Positions 61,184 to 64,000 of a stretch of 64,000 bases of DNA are shown here, one piece after another; positions within the stretch are counted from its first letter, which is position 1; every line of letters begins with the position of its first letter. The stretch is from Clostridiales bacterium. GTDB taxonomy: Bacteria > Bacillota > Clostridia > Oscillospirales > Oscillospiraceae. Both the position numbers and the translations under genes were made by a program. The stretch spans positions 1 through 64,000 of the forward strand of contig JALERU010000049.1 in NCBI GenBank assembly GCA_022764045.1, given 5' to 3'. The notes below the pieces were generated by a model. The model had not been told where the DNA came from. It did not search any database and saw only the letters and a program-made list of their open reading frames with translations.

Positions 61184-62338
61184 TTATTGTAAGGGATGCA
61201 GATAGGTCAGACTTTCCGCCGGTGGCCTCTCCTGGGTCAGGACGGTGTGGAGATCCACAATGAAATCCCCCAGGCCCAAGCTCTCCTGGAAGAGATTTTT
61301 CCCGGTGCACCAGGCCCTTCCCTCTTTCACGGCCTTAAAATCCGCCAGCAGATGGCTTTTTTCCAACAGCTGGTCCAGGGTGTGCAGTTCTCCGTCGATG
61401 GCGCTGTTATAGATCAGCACATCGGCGTCCTTGGCGCCGGCGTAAAAGGTCTCCAGGTCCATGTTCATGGTGGACAGGGCGCTGCCCTCCTCGGTTAGGT
61501 TCTGGAACACATAGGCCCCCCCGGCCAGGTCGATGGCCTTGGCCACATAGTCCCCCGACTTGCGGATATTGGCCGCGCCGTTGGAGGTGATGTAGAAAAA
61601 AGCCACTGTCTTACCGGTGTTTTCCTGCTGCAGGATGCCCTGAAGCTGCTCCAGCTGGCCGCTGAAATAAGCCTCCGCCTGATCCTCCAGGCCCAAGAGC
61701 AGCCCGTACAGCTTGATCCACTCCATCCGGCCCAAGGGATGGCTTTCATAGCTGGAACGCTCCACCAGCACAGGAATGTCAAATCCCTCCAGCTGCTCTT
61801 TCACCTCTGGGTTGTGATAGATCATGGTGGATTCAACCGCCAGGTCGCAGCCCTGGGAGAGGATCTGCTCATAGTCCGGCGCGTTGTACTTTCCGGCATA
61901 GGTCATTTCCCCGGTGTCCATGGCTTCCCGGGCCTCCGGGATATACCATCCGTCGGACTTGAGGGCGGAGAGAGTGACCCGGTCAATGGCTCCCAGCTCC
62001 CGGAACAGGTCCATGGCGGAGGTGGCCGCCAGATAGATGTGCTCCAAAGGCTGGTGGATCACCGTGATCTCCGATGGGGTTCCCTGGGGGACTTCCCTGC
62101 CCTGGGGCACCAGAAGATAGATCTCCCCATCCTGGATGGAGAGCTTCGTATACCCCTCCTGGCTGGAAGCGGCGGAAAATTGGGTGGCGTACTCCAGCTC
62201 CAACGGCCGGTCAAAGGACAGGCTTTCCCAGTCCGTCCTCTCCCCCTGGCTCCCCGTCGGCCCGGCTTCACAGCCGCATAGGAGCAAGGCCAGCAGCCCA
62301 AACAGGACTGCTGGCAGGCACCAACCCTTCCGGCTCAC
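61184..62338 (-). CDS. ABC substrate-binding lipoprotein, BtuF/FepB type
   Basis: A 384-residue lipoprotein with lipobox LLCG-Cys23. The two-lobed class III binding fold is visible: EHIYLAATSAMDLFRELGAI with the following DRVTLSALK, YEQILSQGCDLAVESTMIYH, the VLVERSSYESHPLGRMEWIK hinge and VAFFYITSNGAANIRKSGDY. The start is a GTG at 62338 whose GTGA overlaps the stop of the upstream lipoprotein. A hydrolase-like His/Glu set is not evident. It delivers a chelate to the adjacent permease. Confidence 0.88.
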   Translation of the reverse strand: MSRKGWCLPAVLFGLLALLLCGCEAGPTGSQGERTDWESLSFDRPLELEYATQFSAASSQEGYTKLSIQDGEIYLLVPQGREVPQGTPSEITVIHQPLEHIYLAATSAMDLFRELGAIDRVTLSALKSDGWYIPEAREAMDTGEMTYAGKYNAPDYEQILSQGCDLAVESTMIYHNPEVKEQLEGFDIPVLVERSSYESHPLGRMEWIKLYGLLLGLEDQAEAYFSGQLEQLQGILQQENTGKTVAFFYITSNGAANIRKSGDYVAKAIDLAGGAYVFQNLTEEGSALSTMNMDLETFYAGAKDADVLIYNSAIDGELHTLDQLLEKSHLLADFKAVKEGRAWCTGKNLFQESLGLGDFIVDLHTVLTQERPPAESLTYLHPLQ

Positions 62339-63207
62339 GAGGCGGGCTCCACTGTGGAGGAGTCAAAGCACAGGGTGTATTCGATCTCATGGGGTGTGCT
62401 CATGGCCGTGGTGTCGGCCAGGACGGGCAGCGCCCAGTCAAACCCCGTCACGGGGATTTCAAAGGTGGAATTTCCCTCCACGGCAACGGGGTCATATCGC
62501 ACGTCGTCCACCTTCATGTAGTCATAGTTGGAGCTGCTCCAGATAATGGTCGCCGTGGCCTGGCCGTCTTTTACGGTGAGCTTTGTGGGGGAAGTCACAC
62601 TGGCCTTGCCAGAGCCCCCCTCCAGCTTGACCTCCACCTGATAGACGCCGTCCTGCAGGCCCAGGTCGGCCACCGTGGTAACAGTGCCCTCGGCAAAGGC
62701 CTCCTGGGGCAGGGAGTCAGCCCGGAAAACCAGGGTGCGGTCATACCACATCTCCTTCTTCTTGCTGTAGGCGGCGCAGTCCAGCTTTTGGTTCAGAGCC
62801 GCCACGGGCACAGTGAAGGTGTGTTCTCCGGTTTCGGTTTCTTCAAAAGGAATCCACGCCGTCTCATCGGCCACGGCAGCCTCTTCGCCGGTGCCCATGA
62901 ACAGCTTCAGATAGCCGGTGCCTCCCATAGTCATGGTTGCCGTCATCTTCCCCTCTGCCACGGTGAGCTGGCAGGCGGTGATGTTGAACATGGAAGAGCT
63001 GGAATCCACGGTAATCTCATAGGTTCCGTCCTTCAGGGCGGCGGCTTCCACGGGCTCCATGCCCTCCTCCCCCACTTCCTGGGGCTCGACCATGTCCTCC
63101 TGGCCCGCCACCTTCTCCGGGGCCTCTTTGTCGTTGTCCTCTGTCCCACAAGCGGCCAGAGACAGGCTCATGACCAAAGCCAGCATCAATAATAAAATTC
63201 TTTTCAT
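62335..63207 (-). CDS. Lipoprotein with two NEAT-like repeats
   Basis: A 290-residue lipoprotein (lipobox LAA-Cys20) with an acidic linker to about 57 and two related beta domains: residues 58-161 (LKDGTYEITV..LTVAEGKMTATMTM) and 184-281 (LQDGVYQVEV..LTVKDGQATATIIW). The DG.Y start, KL.V.DG.....I pattern and terminal Y.L.FD resemble NEAT heme-binding domains, though short and without a match I can prove. YDYMKVDD and YLKLFMGTG are candidate ligand loops. It lies between cbiK and the importer genes, so it may pass a tetrapyrrole to the binding protein. Confidence 0.7.
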   Translation of the reverse strand: MKRILLLMLALVMSLSLAACGTEDNDKEAPEKVAGQEDMVEPQEVGEEGMEPVEAAALKDGTYEITVDSSSSMFNITACQLTVAEGKMTATMTMGGTGYLKLFMGTGEEAAVADETAWIPFEETETGEHTFTVPVAALNQKLDCAAYSKKKEMWYDRTLVFRADSLPQEAFAEGTVTTVADLGLQDGVYQVEVKLEGGSGKASVTSPTKLTVKDGQATATIIWSSSNYDYMKVDDVRYDPVAVEGNSTFEIPVTGFDWALPVLADTTAMSTPHEIEYTLCFDSSTVEPAS

Positions 63208-63228
63208 CGTGATCCTCCATTGTTTGAA

Positions 63229-63268
63229 CCAACAGCAGCCCGAAAAAGCCCCTTCCGGCTGCTGTTGG
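63229..63268 (-). other. Intercistronic stem-loop
   Basis: CCAACAGCAGCC pairs perfectly over 12 bp with GGCTGCTGTTGG between the cbiK stop and the lipoprotein start. No T tract follows on the minus strand, so a processing, stabilising or attenuating role is more likely than full termination. Confidence 0.6.
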
Positions 63269-63282
63269 TTCTGTCTATTGTT

Positions 63283-64000
63283 TTACTGCAAAGTATCCAT
63301 GGCAGCCTGTGCGTGCTCCACAAAGATCTGCTGGATGGCTTCCAGCTCGCCCAGGCCCTTCAGGACGCATTCCACCTGGTAGCCGGCCTTCTCAAAGGTG
63401 CTCTTCCAGGAGTCCTCTTCCTCGCCGGCCATGTCGTTGTTGGCATGGTCGCCGGCCACGATCATCAGGGGCATGAGCACCACGCGCTCATACTCGCCCT
63501 TCTGCACGGCGGCCAGCACGTCGTCCAGTGAGGGGGTCGCCTCCACGGTGCCCACGTAGTAGTTGGCATAGCCGGCCTCGGTGAGGGTGGTCTGCATCTT
63601 GGCATAGACCGCGTTGGAGTCGGCCTCGGTGCCGTGGCCCATGAAGCAGATGGCGGTCTTGCCATCGTCATACTCCTTGGTGGCCTCGGTGATGGCGGTC
63701 ATGACGGCCTGGAAGTCCTCGTCAGAGGTCAGAAGGGGCTGGCCGACGGCCACCTTTTCAAAGGCGTCGGAATACTGGGCCAGTTCATTCACCAGATCGG
63801 TGTATTCCAGGCCATTCATCAGATGGGTGGGCTGCACCACCAGGGTCTTGACCCCGTTGGCTACGGCACGGTCCAGGGCCTGGCCCACGTTGTCGATGGT
63901 CACACCGTCACGGTCCTTCACATGGTCGATGATGATCTGGCTGGTGAAGCCCCGGCGGACAGCGTAGCCGGGGAAAGCCTTCTCCAGGGCGCCTTCAATG
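63283..64000 (-). CDS. cbiK: Sirohydrochlorin cobaltochelatase (partial)
   Basis: The C-terminal 238 codons of an anaerobic cobaltochelatase; the 5' end lies beyond the window. CbiK inserts Co2+ into sirohydrochlorin without ATP. The metal-site histidines are in ICFMGHGTEADSNAVYAKMQ and MPLMIVAGDHANNDMAGEEE, and VVQPTHLMNGLEY is the N-terminal-lobe signature. Whether it carries a signal peptide, as some exported CbiK proteins do, cannot be seen. It is the first visible gene of the cobalamin cluster. Confidence 0.93.
   Translation of the reverse strand, partial: IEGALEKAFPGYAVRRGFTSQIIIDHVKDRDGVTIDNVGQALDRAVANGVKTLVVQPTHLMNGLEYTDLVNELAQYSDAFEKVAVGQPLLTSDEDFQAVMTAITEATKEYDDGKTAICFMGHGTEADSNAVYAKMQTTLTEAGYANYYVGTVEATPSLDDVLAAVQKGEYERVVLMPLMIVAGDHANNDMAGEEEDSWKSTFEKAGYQVECVLKGLGELEAIQQIFVEHAQAAMDTLQ

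Overview
The window looks like a chromosomal segment of a GC-rich, spore-forming, anaerobic gut Firmicute, most likely Oscillospiraceae (Flavonifractor/Lawsonibacter/Oscillibacter-like). The evidence is spoVAD/spoVAE and CotF-type coat genes, a Gram-positive-type large SRP RNA next to dnaX, an SLH-anchored giant surface protein, and the anaerobic (cbi) rather than aerobic route to cobalamin. The genus is an inference from gene content.

Layout. 1-5.7 kb: an array of four tiny hairpins, then a leftward operon (SecB-like chaperone, AMP-forming ligase, EamA exporter) back to back with spoVAD-spoVAE (candidate forespore sigma-G promoter) and a type-4 uracil-DNA glycosylase. 5.8-9.6 kb: leftward SRP RNA, dnaX, ybaB and a D-2-hydroxyacid dehydrogenase, with a divergent tRNA-Ala(CGC). 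9.7-15 kb: a three-gene phosphorelay (REC/HD-GYP/GGDEF effector, Hpt protein, hybrid kinase) that should link an extracellular signal to c-di-GMP. 15-18.4 kb: coat proteins, an orphan Spo0A-C-like protein, a MITE-like repeat, an XRE regulator, purC and HxlR. 18.4-22.4 kb: NADPH/FMN reductase, rarA, a TauE-type permease, DUF4363 and DUF421. 22.4-27.1 kb: guaA with a small AT-rich island inserted at its 3' end (11-bp direct repeats), then a MATE transporter fused to a cytidylate-kinase-like domain behind an attenuator-like leader. 27.2-41.5 kb: one gene of 4770 codons for a secreted beta-helix/Ig/SLH protein with a long structured leader. 42-44.5 kb: cbiL, queT behind a possible preQ1 riboswitch, aroK and a small membrane protein.

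44.6-64 kb: one long leftward cobalamin cluster of mostly overlapping genes: cbiK (cut by the window edge), a duplicated-domain lipoprotein, an ABC importer (binding protein, permease, ATPase with an extra C-terminal domain), cbiD, F, G, H, J, E/T, A, cobT, cobU, cobS, a shortened CobU-like protein, cobC, cbiB, cobD, cbiP, cbiC. With the detached cbiL this covers cobalt insertion, ring contraction, amidation, aminopropanol attachment and nucleotide-loop assembly. Only a corrinoid adenosyltransferase and the steps before sirohydrochlorin are not seen. No cobalamin riboswitch is visible; if present it lies beyond base 64000.

The most unusual items are the NEAT-like lipoprotein and ATPase tail inside the corrinoid importer, the shortened CobU-like protein, the guaA-targeted mini-island, the GNA-triloop hairpin array, the MATE-kinase fusion and the giant SLH protein with twin palindromes in its leader.
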